Source of the DNA: Methanothrix harundinacea
GTDB taxonomy: Archaea > Halobacteriota > Methanosarcinia > Methanotrichales > Methanotrichaceae
DNA: 5,293 nucleotides
Reading direction: 5' to 3'
Assembly (NCBI GenBank): GCA_002502785.1
Contig: DAQG01000073.1
Location: 1-5,293, forward strand
Shown: in pieces, positions 1-5,249 of the stretch
How the letters are laid out: each line of letters opens with the position of its first letter
Position numbering within the stretch: position 1 is the first letter of the stretch
The notes under the pieces: generated by a model
What the model was told of the DNA's origin: nothing
Seen by the model: only the letters and a program-made list of their open reading frames with translations
The model's database searches: none
Translations under genes and position numbers: made by a program

Positions 1-17
1 AAATCTGGAGAGGGGTA

Positions 18-25
18 TTAAATAT
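18..25 (+). promoter_or_regulatory. Candidate TATA box P1, upstream of trpS
   Basis: An A/T-only stretch (ttaaatat, continuing into a T-run to position 29) stands out in otherwise G+C-rich sequence and follows purine-rich gagaggggta, a loose BRE. Archaeal initiation usually lies about 25-28 nt downstream, which would put a start site near 47-52 and a leader of about 20 nt before the ATG at 68, or about 70 nt before the ATG at 122. No Shine-Dalgarno sequence precedes either ATG. It could instead be the T-rich end of a transcript coming from the left. Confidence 0.4.
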
Positions 26-90
26 TTTTAGCAGGGTTCCGCATCCCGGACCGGGCGACCTTCCTCGATGGGTGGGGATGACGAGAAGGT

Positions 91-97
91 AAATATA
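91..97 (+). promoter_or_regulatory. Candidate TATA box P2, for a leaderless trpS start at 122
   Basis: The sequence gagaaggtaaatata has a purine-rich BRE-like part (83-88) followed by an A/T box centred near 94. The A of the ATG at 122 lies about 28 nt from that centre, the usual archaeal TATA-to-start-site distance, so transcription could begin at or next to the start codon. The same geometry is seen at nnr in this window. The box lies inside the reading frame that would open at the ATG at 68, so the two start models compete. Confidence 0.4.
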
Positions 98-121
98 CCA
101 TATTCTGCATCGCCTGGACTT

Positions 122-1420
122 ATGGCAACGAAGCTGGACCCATGGGGCGCGGTCTCGATAGACGACTACTCGAAGCTATTCAAGGAGTTCGGAATATCGA
201 GCTTCGAGGAGATTCTGCCTCAGATTGACGATCCCCATCCATATATGAAACGGCACATAATATTCGGCCATCGTGATTACCAGTCGGTCGTCCAGGCCAT
301 GAATGAGAAGAAGCCCTTCGCGGTGATGAGCGGGTTTATGCCCAGCGGAAGGGTTCATCTGGGTGGCAAGATGGTGATGGAAGAGATCATCTGGCACCAG
401 AAGCATGGGGGGGACGCCTTCGTCGCCATCGCCGACATGGAAGCCCACTCGGTCCGAGGAATAAGCTGGCAGAGGTGTAGAGAGATGGGAATCGAGGAGT
501 ACGTACTGAGCCTAATCGCCCTCGGCTTTGAGCCATCAGGCCACATATATTTCCAGTCCAAAAGCCAGGCCGTCCGGGATCTGGCCTTCGAGCTGGCCGC
601 CGCTGCCAGGTTCTCGGAGCTCGCTGCCATCTACGGATTTTCCGGCGAGACGAATGTCGCCCACATGGTGAGCGTGATGGTCCAGAGCGCCGACATCCTC
701 CACCCCCAGCTAGCCGAGAACGGGGGACCAAAGCCAGTCGTCATCCCCGTAGGCTCTGACCAGGACGCCCACATCAGGCTCACCCGCGACCTCGCCAGCA
801 GGATGAGAAAGTTCCTGGTGGAGGAGAGGGAGGGGTACGTGAGCCTCCGGGGAAAGGCCGCGGGTGCGGACCTCATCGAGGCTGCCGCCAGCCACCTCAA
901 GGAAATGGGGTACAAGAAGGTGAAGCGGTACGAGGAGCACATCGACGTCTTCGACGCAAAAGACGCCCAGAAGATCGAGGAGATGATGAGGGAGTTTGAG
1001 GTCGAGGCAGGCGGATACGGCTTCATGCCACCGGCATCTCTGTACCATCGGTTCATGACGGGCCTCACCGGAGGCAAAATGTCCTCCTCAAAACCCGACA
1101 GCCACATCGCCCTCACCGAGGACCCCGAGGAGGCGGCCAAGAAGGTGATGAGGGCCGTGACTGGCGGAAGGCAGAGCCTGGCCGAGCAGAAGAAGCTCGG
1201 CGGCGAGCCGGACAAGTGCACCATCTACGAGCTGATGCTCTTCCATCTCTCTGAGGACGAGGGGGAGCTTAAAGAGATCTTCGAGGAGTGCAAAAGCGGT
1301 GAGAGGATCTGCGGGACCTGCAAGAAGGAGGCGGCCGAGAGGATCAAGCTCTTTTTGACCGAGCACCAGCGGGAGAGGGAGATCGCGCGGGAGAGGCTTT
1401 CCGAGTACGGACTCGGATAG
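122..1420 (+). CDS. trpS: Tryptophanyl-tRNA synthetase (archaeal type)
   Basis: Cytoplasmic class Ic aminoacyl-tRNA synthetase that joins L-tryptophan to tRNA-Trp using ATP (EC 6.1.1.2). Numbered from the ATG at 122 (432 residues), the Rossmann fold carries a HIGH-class signature PSGRVHLGG at 74-82. IADMEAH lies at 103-109, and SDQDAHIRLTRD, typical of the archaeal/eukaryotic TrpRS branch, at 212-223. The KMSSS loop (GGKMSSSKP) is at 317-325. The C-terminal helical anticodon-binding region contains a CGTC pair at 397-400 in the family's usual setting before the charged C-terminal helix. All key motifs are present and the gene looks intact. The frame is also open to an ATG at 68, adding 18 residues (MGGDDEKVNIPYSASPGL) that do not resemble the family. 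I prefer 122 because MATKLDPWG matches the N-terminus I recall for archaeal homologues and because a TATA-like box lies 28 nt upstream. Function is secure; the start is not. Confidence 0.96.
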   Translation: MATKLDPWGAVSIDDYSKLFKEFGISSFEEILPQIDDPHPYMKRHIIFGHRDYQSVVQAMNEKKPFAVMSGFMPSGRVHLGGKMVMEEIIWHQKHGGDAFVAIADMEAHSVRGISWQRCREMGIEEYVLSLIALGFEPSGHIYFQSKSQAVRDLAFELAAAARFSELAAIYGFSGETNVAHMVSVMVQSADILHPQLAENGGPKPVVIPVGSDQDAHIRLTRDLASRMRKFLVEEREGYVSLRGKAAGADLIEAAASHLKEMGYKKVKRYEEHIDVFDAKDAQKIEEMMREFEVEAGGYGFMPPASLYHRFMTGLTGGKMSSSKPDSHIALTEDPEEAAKKVMRAVTGGRQSLAEQKKLGGEPDKCTIYELMLFHLSEDEGELKEIFEECKSGERICGTCKKEAAERIKLFLTEHQREREIARERLSEYGLG

Positions 1421-1445
1421 AACGGCGGTTTCTCCCCACCTACTA

Positions 1446-1452
1446 TTTTTTT
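1446..1452 (+). terminator. Oligo-T terminator after trpS
   Basis: A run of seven T begins 26 nt after the trpS stop codon, preceded by the C-rich stretch tctccccacctac and no strong hairpin. In archaea a U-tract alone can terminate transcription. The position right behind the gene and ahead of a non-coding stretch makes this the likely trpS 3' end. Confidence 0.5.
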
Positions 1453-1516
1453 GAAACATCAAAATCGTGCCCCCTCAGTCGGCCCGATGAAGGTCGACGG
1501 AATATTTCTGATGGCG

Positions 1517-1526
1517 TTTTTAAATA
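1517..1526 (+). promoter_or_regulatory. Orphan TATA-like box
   Basis: The sequence tttttaaata fits an archaeal TATA box and would predict a start site near 1548-1552, about 18 nt left of the MITE-like element. No gene lies at a matching distance. It may be an upstream promoter for the membrane protein operon whose leader was lengthened by the insertion, a promoter for a small RNA running into the element, or a chance A/T run. Confidence 0.25.
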
Positions 1527-1559
1527 GTAGAGTATTCAGTGCGCCTCAAAGAACATAAT

Positions 1560-1567
1560 GAAAAAGA
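1560..1567. repeat. Left 8-bp target-site duplication (gaaaaaga)
   Basis: This octamer abuts the left end of the 1568-1764 element and is repeated exactly at 1765-1772, abutting the right end. The repeat is exactly 8 bp: the next bases on both sides differ. This is the footprint of a staggered-cut transposition event. Confidence 0.8.
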
Positions 1568-1764
1568 GTATGTGTTTAGCTCATCTCAATCAGCATCAGC
1601 AAAGCCATTTCGTGATGTCCCGCGTAGGCACTTCCAGTTAGCTAATTTCGATTAACTGCGGCGATAGATATTGTTTTTCTTCTTGCCACAAGTTGTTTGG
1701 CCGCGTGAATTCAGCGACTAAAAACAACATCAGGCAATCGATTAAGGGGTAGCTAAACACATAC
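1568..1764. mobile_element. MITE-like non-autonomous element, 197 bp
   Basis: The ends are a perfect 14-bp inverted repeat: gtatgtgtttagct at 1568-1581 and agctaaacacatac at 1751-1764. They are directly flanked by a perfect 8-bp duplication. The interior has no transposase frame, so the element would need a transposase supplied in trans. It also holds an internal inverted repeat (1667-1678 with 1720-1731, 11 of 12 positions) and the palindrome ttagctaa at 1638-1645, which shares its core with the terminal repeats. An 8-bp duplication is compatible with several families (among them IS1, IS6, IS66, IS256, ISL3 and IS1595); I cannot assign one from the ends alone. Repeats and duplication are seen directly; the MITE reading is inference but strongly supported. 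Confidence 0.8.
1667..1731. repeat. Internal inverted repeat inside the MITE-like element
   Basis: Positions 1667-1678 (gatattgttttt) are the reverse complement of 1720-1731 (aaaaacaacatc) at 11 of 12 positions, separated by 41 nt. As RNA or single-stranded DNA this would give a 12-position stem with one mismatch inside the larger hairpin set by the terminal repeats. Confidence 0.5.
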
Positions 1765-1772
1765 GAAAAAGA
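1765..1772. repeat. Right 8-bp target-site duplication (gaaaaaga)
   Basis: Exact second copy of 1560-1567, directly adjoining the right terminal inverted repeat. It doubles as the purine-rich BRE part of the promoter that follows (gaaaaagattatattt). Confidence 0.8.
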
Positions 1773-1779
1773 TTATATT
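1765..1779 (+). promoter_or_regulatory. BRE/TATA promoter of the membrane protein operon
   Basis: The sequence gaaaaagattatatt matches the archaeal pattern of an A-rich BRE followed by a TATA box (ttatatt, from 1773), the best match in the window. The predicted start site is near 1800-1805, leaving a leader of about 110 nt before the ATG at 1912. The box lies immediately right of the MITE-like element, whose target duplication supplies the BRE. Confidence 0.6.
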
Positions 1780-1896
1780 TGTGGAGCTACCATATACGTA
1801 GTTAATTTGGAGACATCCGACTTGGAAATATCAGATTTTACAAGGTATGGTAGCCGCAATCTGTTGTTCAAGCAGGATATTTGAGGGCGAAAGAGT

Positions 1897-1903
1897 AGGA
1901 GAT
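1897..1903 (+). promoter_or_regulatory. Shine-Dalgarno sequence for the gene at 1912
   Basis: The sequence aggagat fits the archaeal anti-Shine-Dalgarno; GGAG ends 10 nt before the ATG at 1912. This fixes the start of the first membrane protein gene and shows it is translated from a leadered transcript, unlike the start models proposed for trpS and nnr. Confidence 0.7.
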
Positions 1904-1911
1904 AATAGGAC

Positions 1912-2853
1912 ATGAGGAAGATCGAATCTATTGGAAAAAGCGAACGAATACGCATCTTTTTGTCAATGGTGCTTTTGTCGTTTTTGACGTTGCAAACGGT
2001 CAGTGCCCAGGTCGAGAATGAAACAGAGGTAAACGCGACCTCACTCAGTACTATCTTGCCGATGAAAGATGCAACGCCGATATTCATCACCCTGGCGATT
2101 ATAGCCATCCTGGGCGGAATCATAATACATATAGTTCTGCCCAGATCCGAAAAGGAAAAGCCCATGTCGTCGTCCGAAGCCAGATGCGAATCCGTGGGAA
2201 AGGCCATCACAGTAACTTTCGTATTCTTGTTGTTGATTCTGGCAGCGATCCTAGTGAAGAATGTGATCCTGTCCGCGAGCGATGTGCCGATGGCAAGCAG
2301 CGTCTGGGCAGCCATCATCGTCCTGGCAATCGTCTTCTTACTTCTGATTTATATGGGATGTGCGGTGGACGGAACGCTGGACCAGGGAGAGATGAGGAGA
2401 GCTATAGCAGGCACCTTTGTTTTGGGATTCACGATGCTGATATTCTTCCTGGCCCGTTATGATATCCAGAATAAAGATGTTGTGGCCGCTTACCTCCAGA
2501 TGGTGGGCGTGATCGTCGGGTTCTACTTCGGCGCCAAGACCGCCCTTATGGGGACGAGCACAGGAACCTCAGAGGGCTTGGCCATCGAGTTTGTTGAGGT
2601 GGGTGAGGATAAAAAGAACATCATCCTGACCATCAGGAACAAAGGTGACAACAAACTGGTGGTGGACAAGGTCTACGTAACGGGCAAAGATTTCACCAAA
2701 CCGTTCGAAATGAGCGTCACGATAGATTCGAAGACATCCACTAAGACCGAATCCTTGGAGCTGGACAGTGTGCTAGAATCCGGAAGCTTGATCAAGATCA
2801 AGGTGGTGGCCAATACAGGACTTGCTGATGAGATGGAGCATATAGTGCCATAA
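1912..2853 (+). CDS. Multi-pass membrane protein with signal peptide and C-terminal beta-rich domain, function unknown
   Basis: 313 residues; I do not recognise a characterised family. A basic N-terminus and hydrophobic stretch (14-31) end in a signal-peptidase-like site (VSA before Q33). A short acidic tail follows with two N-glycosylation sequons (NET at 36, NAT at 41). About five membrane segments follow (56-77, 98-118, 130-152, 164-181, 190-212). The last ends in GFYFGAKTALMG, a motif I associate with uncharacterised archaeal membrane proteins. Residues 222-313 alternate hydrophobic and polar residues, with an IRNKGDNKLVVDKVYV stretch resembling Ig-like/CARDB or pilin-like beta-sandwich domains. 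Positive charges cluster in the loop at 78-97, placing that loop in the cytoplasm and, by counting segments, the C-terminal domain there too. The start is supported by a Shine-Dalgarno sequence. The gene is less G+C-rich than trpS or nnr, most clearly in its first third. A second membrane protein gene follows after 40 nt. A receptor, scaffold or transport role cannot be told apart. Confidence 0.85.
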   Translation: MRKIESIGKSERIRIFLSMVLLSFLTLQTVSAQVENETEVNATSLSTILPMKDATPIFITLAIIAILGGIIIHIVLPRSEKEKPMSSSEARCESVGKAITVTFVFLLLILAAILVKNVILSASDVPMASSVWAAIIVLAIVFLLLIYMGCAVDGTLDQGEMRRAIAGTFVLGFTMLIFFLARYDIQNKDVVAAYLQMVGVIVGFYFGAKTALMGTSTGTSEGLAIEFVEVGEDKKNIILTIRNKGDNKLVVDKVYVTGKDFTKPFEMSVTIDSKTSTKTESLELDSVLESGSLIKIKVVANTGLADEMEHIVP

Positions 2854-2877
2854 AGATATCAGAAGCCCACAGCCTGC

Positions 2878-2887
2878 AGGAGGGAGG
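2878..2887 (+). promoter_or_regulatory. Shine-Dalgarno sequence that selects the TTG start at 2894
   Basis: The purine run aggagggagg contains two GGAGG cores, ending 10 and 6 nt before the TTG at 2894. The next in-frame ATG (2909) is 21 nt from the nearer core, too far for usual spacing, so the site argues for the TTG. Confidence 0.65.
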
Positions 2888-2893
2888 ACGGTC

Positions 2894-3184
2894 TTGGACG
2901 TTGGTGCGATGGCTACCTCCATCTCGGTCGCCATCATGGTCCTGACGATGCTGATCTTCGCCGGCTTTCGCGCCGCCGATGAGAATAAGAGATCGGGGAT
3001 CTTGTGGGCCGCCCTCCGGGCCTTTCAGGCTGGATTGATGGCGTATATCGTCCTCACTCCAGTAACGTACGAGGTCGAGAACGCGAACTCCGTGATGGCT
3101 CACATCATCACCCTCGTCTTCTGCATGGCCTACTTCGCCTTCGAGATCGACGTGGACGAACGCGAGGGAAAAGAGCTGAAGTGA
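2894..3184 (+). CDS. Small three-segment membrane protein, function unknown
   Basis: 96 residues with three hydrophobic segments at about 7-27, 36-57 and 67-84 and an acidic/charged tail (EIDVDEREGKELK). Short basic/polar connections (RAADENKRSG) follow the first segment. No signal peptide, cysteine pair, nucleotide-binding motif or other catalytic signature is visible, and I do not recognise a family. The start is a TTG with a strong Shine-Dalgarno sequence 6-10 nt upstream; starting at the ATG at 2909 would remove only five residues. It follows the larger membrane protein gene by 40 nt with no promoter-like box between, so the two are probably co-transcribed and the products may form a complex. 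Synonymous sites are G/C-rich, more like the host genes than the start of its neighbour. A plausible role is accessory subunit of the larger protein; this is inference. Confidence 0.72.
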   Translation: MDVGAMATSISVAIMVLTMLIFAGFRAADENKRSGILWAALRAFQAGLMAYIVLTPVTYEVENANSVMAHIITLVFCMAYFAFEIDVDEREGKELK

Positions 3185-3228
3185 CTGGCGAGATCAGGAG
3201 GAAGGCTAGGTCCCGGGAACCTTGAGCC

Positions 3229-3705
3229 TCAGACCCCATCCTTCCTCTTCTCCACCACCCGGATCTCCTCGATCCTCGTCGAGGGGTAGTTTCCGGTCTC
3301 GTCCTTCTCCCGGGACTTGACCATGTCCCAGACGTTCAGAAGGCCCGCCGATACACCGGCCAGTGCCTCCATCTCGACGCCGGTCCTGCCGACGGAGGTG
3401 ACGACGACTGTCGCCCTGACCCGGTCCGGCTCAAGCTCGAAGGCCACCTCGACGCCGGTTATCGAGATAGGATGACACATTGGGATCTGCCTCGGGGTCT
3501 CTTTAACCGCCTGGATCGCCGCGATCCTTGCAACGGTGAGGACGTCCCCTTTCTCCACCTCGCCATTCCTGATCGCCTTAACAGTGGACTTTTTGAGGCG
3601 GATTAGGCCGGATGCTACGGCCCTCCGGCCGACGGCGGGCTTCTCGGTGATCTCCACCATCCCTCCACGATCTTCTCGGGAATATGTATCCGGATCTGGC
3701 CTCAA
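3229..3705 (-). CDS. moaC: Cyclic pyranopterin monophosphate synthase MoaC
   Basis: 158 residues. MoaC converts the MoaA product (3',8-cyclo-7,8-dihydro-GTP) into cyclic pyranopterin monophosphate (EC 4.6.1.17), the second step of molybdenum/tungsten cofactor synthesis, in the cytoplasm. Residues matching the E. coli active site are present: K52 (in EKGD), H78 (in MCHP), E111 and E113 (in GRTGVEMEAL), D127 and K130 (in VWDMVKS). Length is normal for the family. The start is a TTG at 3705: a GAGG lies 10 nt upstream and overlaps the stop codon of nnr, and the 15 residues before Met16 fill the N-terminal strand that homologues have ahead of their MVDI/MVEI motif. Met16 has GGAGG only 1 nt away, too close to serve it. 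It lies 12 nt after nnr on the same strand, so the two are probably co-transcribed and translationally coupled. No other moa or mob gene is in view. The gene converges on the membrane protein pair with a 44-nt gap. Confidence 0.95.
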   Translation of the reverse strand: MRPDPDTYSREDRGGMVEITEKPAVGRRAVASGLIRLKKSTVKAIRNGEVEKGDVLTVARIAAIQAVKETPRQIPMCHPISITGVEVAFELEPDRVRATVVVTSVGRTGVEMEALAGVSAGLLNVWDMVKSREKDETGNYPSTRIEEIRVVEKRKDGV

Positions 3706-3715
3706 GGGATCACAG

Positions 3716-3719
3716 CCTC
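3716..3719 (-). promoter_or_regulatory. Ribosome binding site of moaC, overlapping the nnr stop
   Basis: Read on the minus strand, GAGG followed by ctgtgatccc precedes the TTG start of moaC with 10-nt spacing. It shares bases with the nnr TGA stop codon (3718-3720). This favours translational coupling and supports the TTG over the later ATG codon. Confidence 0.45.
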
Positions 3720-5112
3720 ATAGCCACATGGCCCGGGGTATGTTTTCGACGACGTCGGTGGCCAGGAGTGAGTAGCCCTTCTCCTCAAAGGCAAGGTCCC
3801 CAGCGGTGCCGTTGACGAAGGCTGCAGCGACGGCGGCCCGAAGCGGCGAAGCCTTGCAGTAGAAAGCCCCTGTGATCCCGGCGAGAACGTCACCGGTTCC
3901 TCCAACTGTCATACCCGCGTTCCCGGTGGCGTTGCCTCTAACGACCTCGCCATCGGTGATCAGGTCGACCTTCCCTTTGAGGAGGATGGTGAGTTTCATG
4001 TCCCTGGCGAAGCTCATCAAGGTCTCGTTCTGGACCCGGCCCGGCGGCACCTTGATGGAGCTAACCCTCCGAAACTCGCTCTCGTGGGGGGTGATAATCC
4101 CCTTGAGAGGAATTCCGGGGAGTAGGGCATCGGCATCCATCACAACCTTGCCGCATTCGGGCACCATCTTCGCCAGAGCATCTCTCGTCTCGGGGTCTCG
4201 GCCCAGGCCCATGCCGACGACGACGACGTCGTGACGGGGCACGAGTTCTCTCAGAACCGGCAGATCGTCGGGTGAAAGGTGGTCCTCGGAGAGCTCCCGG
4301 ACAATCAGGTTCGGTGAGAACCCAGCAATTATCCCGGAGACGTTTCCAGGGGCGGCAACGGTGACGAGGTCCGCCCCGGCCCGGAGAGCAGCCATGGCCG
4401 AGAGGGCTGGTGCGCCACTGTAAGGACCACCCCCGATCACCAGGACCCGGCCGTTCTGGCCCTTGTGGCTCCCAGGGGCCCGATCTGTAACAAGAGCGAG
4501 GTCCCCGGGGCCCGCCAGAAACTCGGCCGCCGACGGTATGCCGATTCCCGCGACCACCATCTCCCCGGGGATGCCAGCTTTCGGCCTGTGGAAGGTGACG
4601 GTGACCTCGGGATTTACAGCCTTCTCAGTCCCAAGGCCGCTTGGAACGTCCACCGAGACGACGAATTTTCGAGAGGAGTTGATGGCATCGATCGCCTCGG
4701 CCTCCAGGCCTCGAACCGTTCCGCGCACGCCGGTCCCGAAGACCGCATCCAGAATCAGGTCGTACTGGGATAAAGATCTCAGGTCGCCCGAATCGCGAAC
4801 CTCCCGGAGATCGAAATTGAGAAGTTCCAGAATCTCCCAGTTCCGCCTCGCCTCTTCGGTGACGATCTCTCTGGACCTGCCGAGAAGAAATACCGTCACC
4901 TCAAAGTCGGCGAGGTGGCGTGCGGCCACGAAGGCGTCCCCGCCGTTGTTGCCCCGTCCCGCTATGACGGCAATCTTCTTTCCCCGGGCCCTCTTTTTTA
5001 CCTCTTTGGCGAGGGCAGACCCAGCGTTTTCCATCAGCTGGAGAGGAAGCAGACCAAAATAGGTGCAGTTGGCGTCGATGGCTCTCATCTCTTCGGGAGA
5101 AATAGTATTCAT
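3718..5112 (-). CDS. nnr: Bifunctional NAD(P)HX epimerase / ADP-dependent NAD(P)HX dehydratase
   Basis: 464 residues, a usual length for the fused enzyme (formerly YjeF). It repairs hydrated NADH and NADPH: the N-terminal YjeF_N/NnrE domain epimerises the R and S forms (EC 5.1.99.6) and the C-terminal ribokinase-like NnrD domain dehydrates S-NAD(P)HX using ADP (EC 4.2.1.136). In the N-terminal half AGRGNNGGDAFVAARHL (51-67) is the nucleotide loop, with Ala where Gly is common at the end of NNGGDG, followed by DAVFGTG (122-128) and SVDVPSG (153-159). In the C-terminal half KGQNGRVLVIGG (217-228) is followed by a Gly/Ala-rich segment, then TPHESEF (341-347), LLKGKVDLITDG (377-388) and GNAGMTVGGTGDVLAG (397-412), with the GTGD aspartate at 408. 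Both domains look intact. The frame stays open upstream to 5208, but the ATG at 5112 begins the family's usual N-terminus (MNTISPEEMRAID) and has a TATA-like box 27 nt upstream. It is the first gene of a unit with moaC. Confidence 0.96.
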   Translation of the reverse strand: MNTISPEEMRAIDANCTYFGLLPLQLMENAGSALAKEVKKRARGKKIAVIAGRGNNGGDAFVAARHLADFEVTVFLLGRSREIVTEEARRNWEILELLNFDLREVRDSGDLRSLSQYDLILDAVFGTGVRGTVRGLEAEAIDAINSSRKFVVSVDVPSGLGTEKAVNPEVTVTFHRPKAGIPGEMVVAGIGIPSAAEFLAGPGDLALVTDRAPGSHKGQNGRVLVIGGGPYSGAPALSAMAALRAGADLVTVAAPGNVSGIIAGFSPNLIVRELSEDHLSPDDLPVLRELVPRHDVVVVGMGLGRDPETRDALAKMVPECGKVVMDADALLPGIPLKGIITPHESEFRRVSSIKVPPGRVQNETLMSFARDMKLTILLKGKVDLITDGEVVRGNATGNAGMTVGGTGDVLAGITGAFYCKASPLRAAVAAAFVNGTAGDLAFEEKGYSLLATDVVENIPRAMWL

Positions 5113-5135
5113 GAAGAGTTGGTATGGCCCTGAAA

Positions 5136-5143
5136 TGATAAAA
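5136..5143 (-). promoter_or_regulatory. TATA box of the nnr-moaC unit
   Basis: On the minus strand the sequence reads aacttttatcatttc; the box ttttatca is centred about 27 nt before the ATG at 5112. That is the archaeal TATA-to-start-site distance, and no Shine-Dalgarno sequence lies in ccaactcttc before the ATG, so a leaderless nnr mRNA is likely. It also supports 5112 over the longer reading frame. Confidence 0.6.
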
Positions 5144-5249
5144 GTTATGGGGAGAAAAGATACAGAAATTGGGATGAGGGGCCCTCCAGAACCTTTTCCG
5201 CCTCGCATGCATAGCAGCTACTCAAGCCATTCTCTTGGCTCCACCAGGG

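Larger units (their letters stand above)
1421..1911. other. 491-nt intergenic stretch without a convincing gene
   Basis: No reading frame here looks like a gene; the longest ATG-initiated + strand frame I traced is about 27 codons (1558-1641) and has no ribosome binding site. In order the stretch holds the trpS terminator (1446-1452), an orphan TATA-like box (1517-1526), a MITE-like element (1568-1764) between 8-bp duplications, a BRE/TATA promoter (1765-1779), and a probable 5' leader of about 110 nt ending in a Shine-Dalgarno sequence (1897-1903). Composition is clearly more A+T-rich than trpS or nnr. No tRNA or other known RNA gene was recognised. Confidence 0.7.

Noticed and set aside
631..1224. 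Long minus-strand open frame opposite trpS (about 197 codons)
   Set aside because: It is an antisense shadow of the well-supported trpS gene with no recognisable domain or ribosome binding site.
1558..1641. Short + strand frame (27 codons, MKKSMCLAHLNQ...) entering the MITE-like element
   Set aside because: It has no ribosome binding site, crosses the element's left end and lacks protein-like character. The rejoined frame before insertion would be only 12 codons.
1826..1882. 7-bp inverted repeat aaatatc / gatattt in the leader of the membrane gene as a riboswitch
   Set aside because: The arms are short and A/T-rich, 43 nt apart, and no known riboswitch signature is visible.
3209..3221. Near-palindrome ggtcccgggaacc between the convergent genes as a bidirectional terminator
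   Set aside because: The perfect part is only 8 bp (tcccggga) and no T-run follows on either strand.
4463..5062. Long + strand open frame opposite nnr (about 199 codons)
   Set aside because: It is an antisense shadow of the G+C-rich nnr gene, with a composition rich in Arg, Ser and Pro and no motif.
5113..5208. 32-residue N-terminal extension of the nnr frame up to 5208
   Set aside because: It does not resemble the YjeF_N family start, it overlaps the promoter-like box, and the ATG at 5112 begins the conserved N-terminus.
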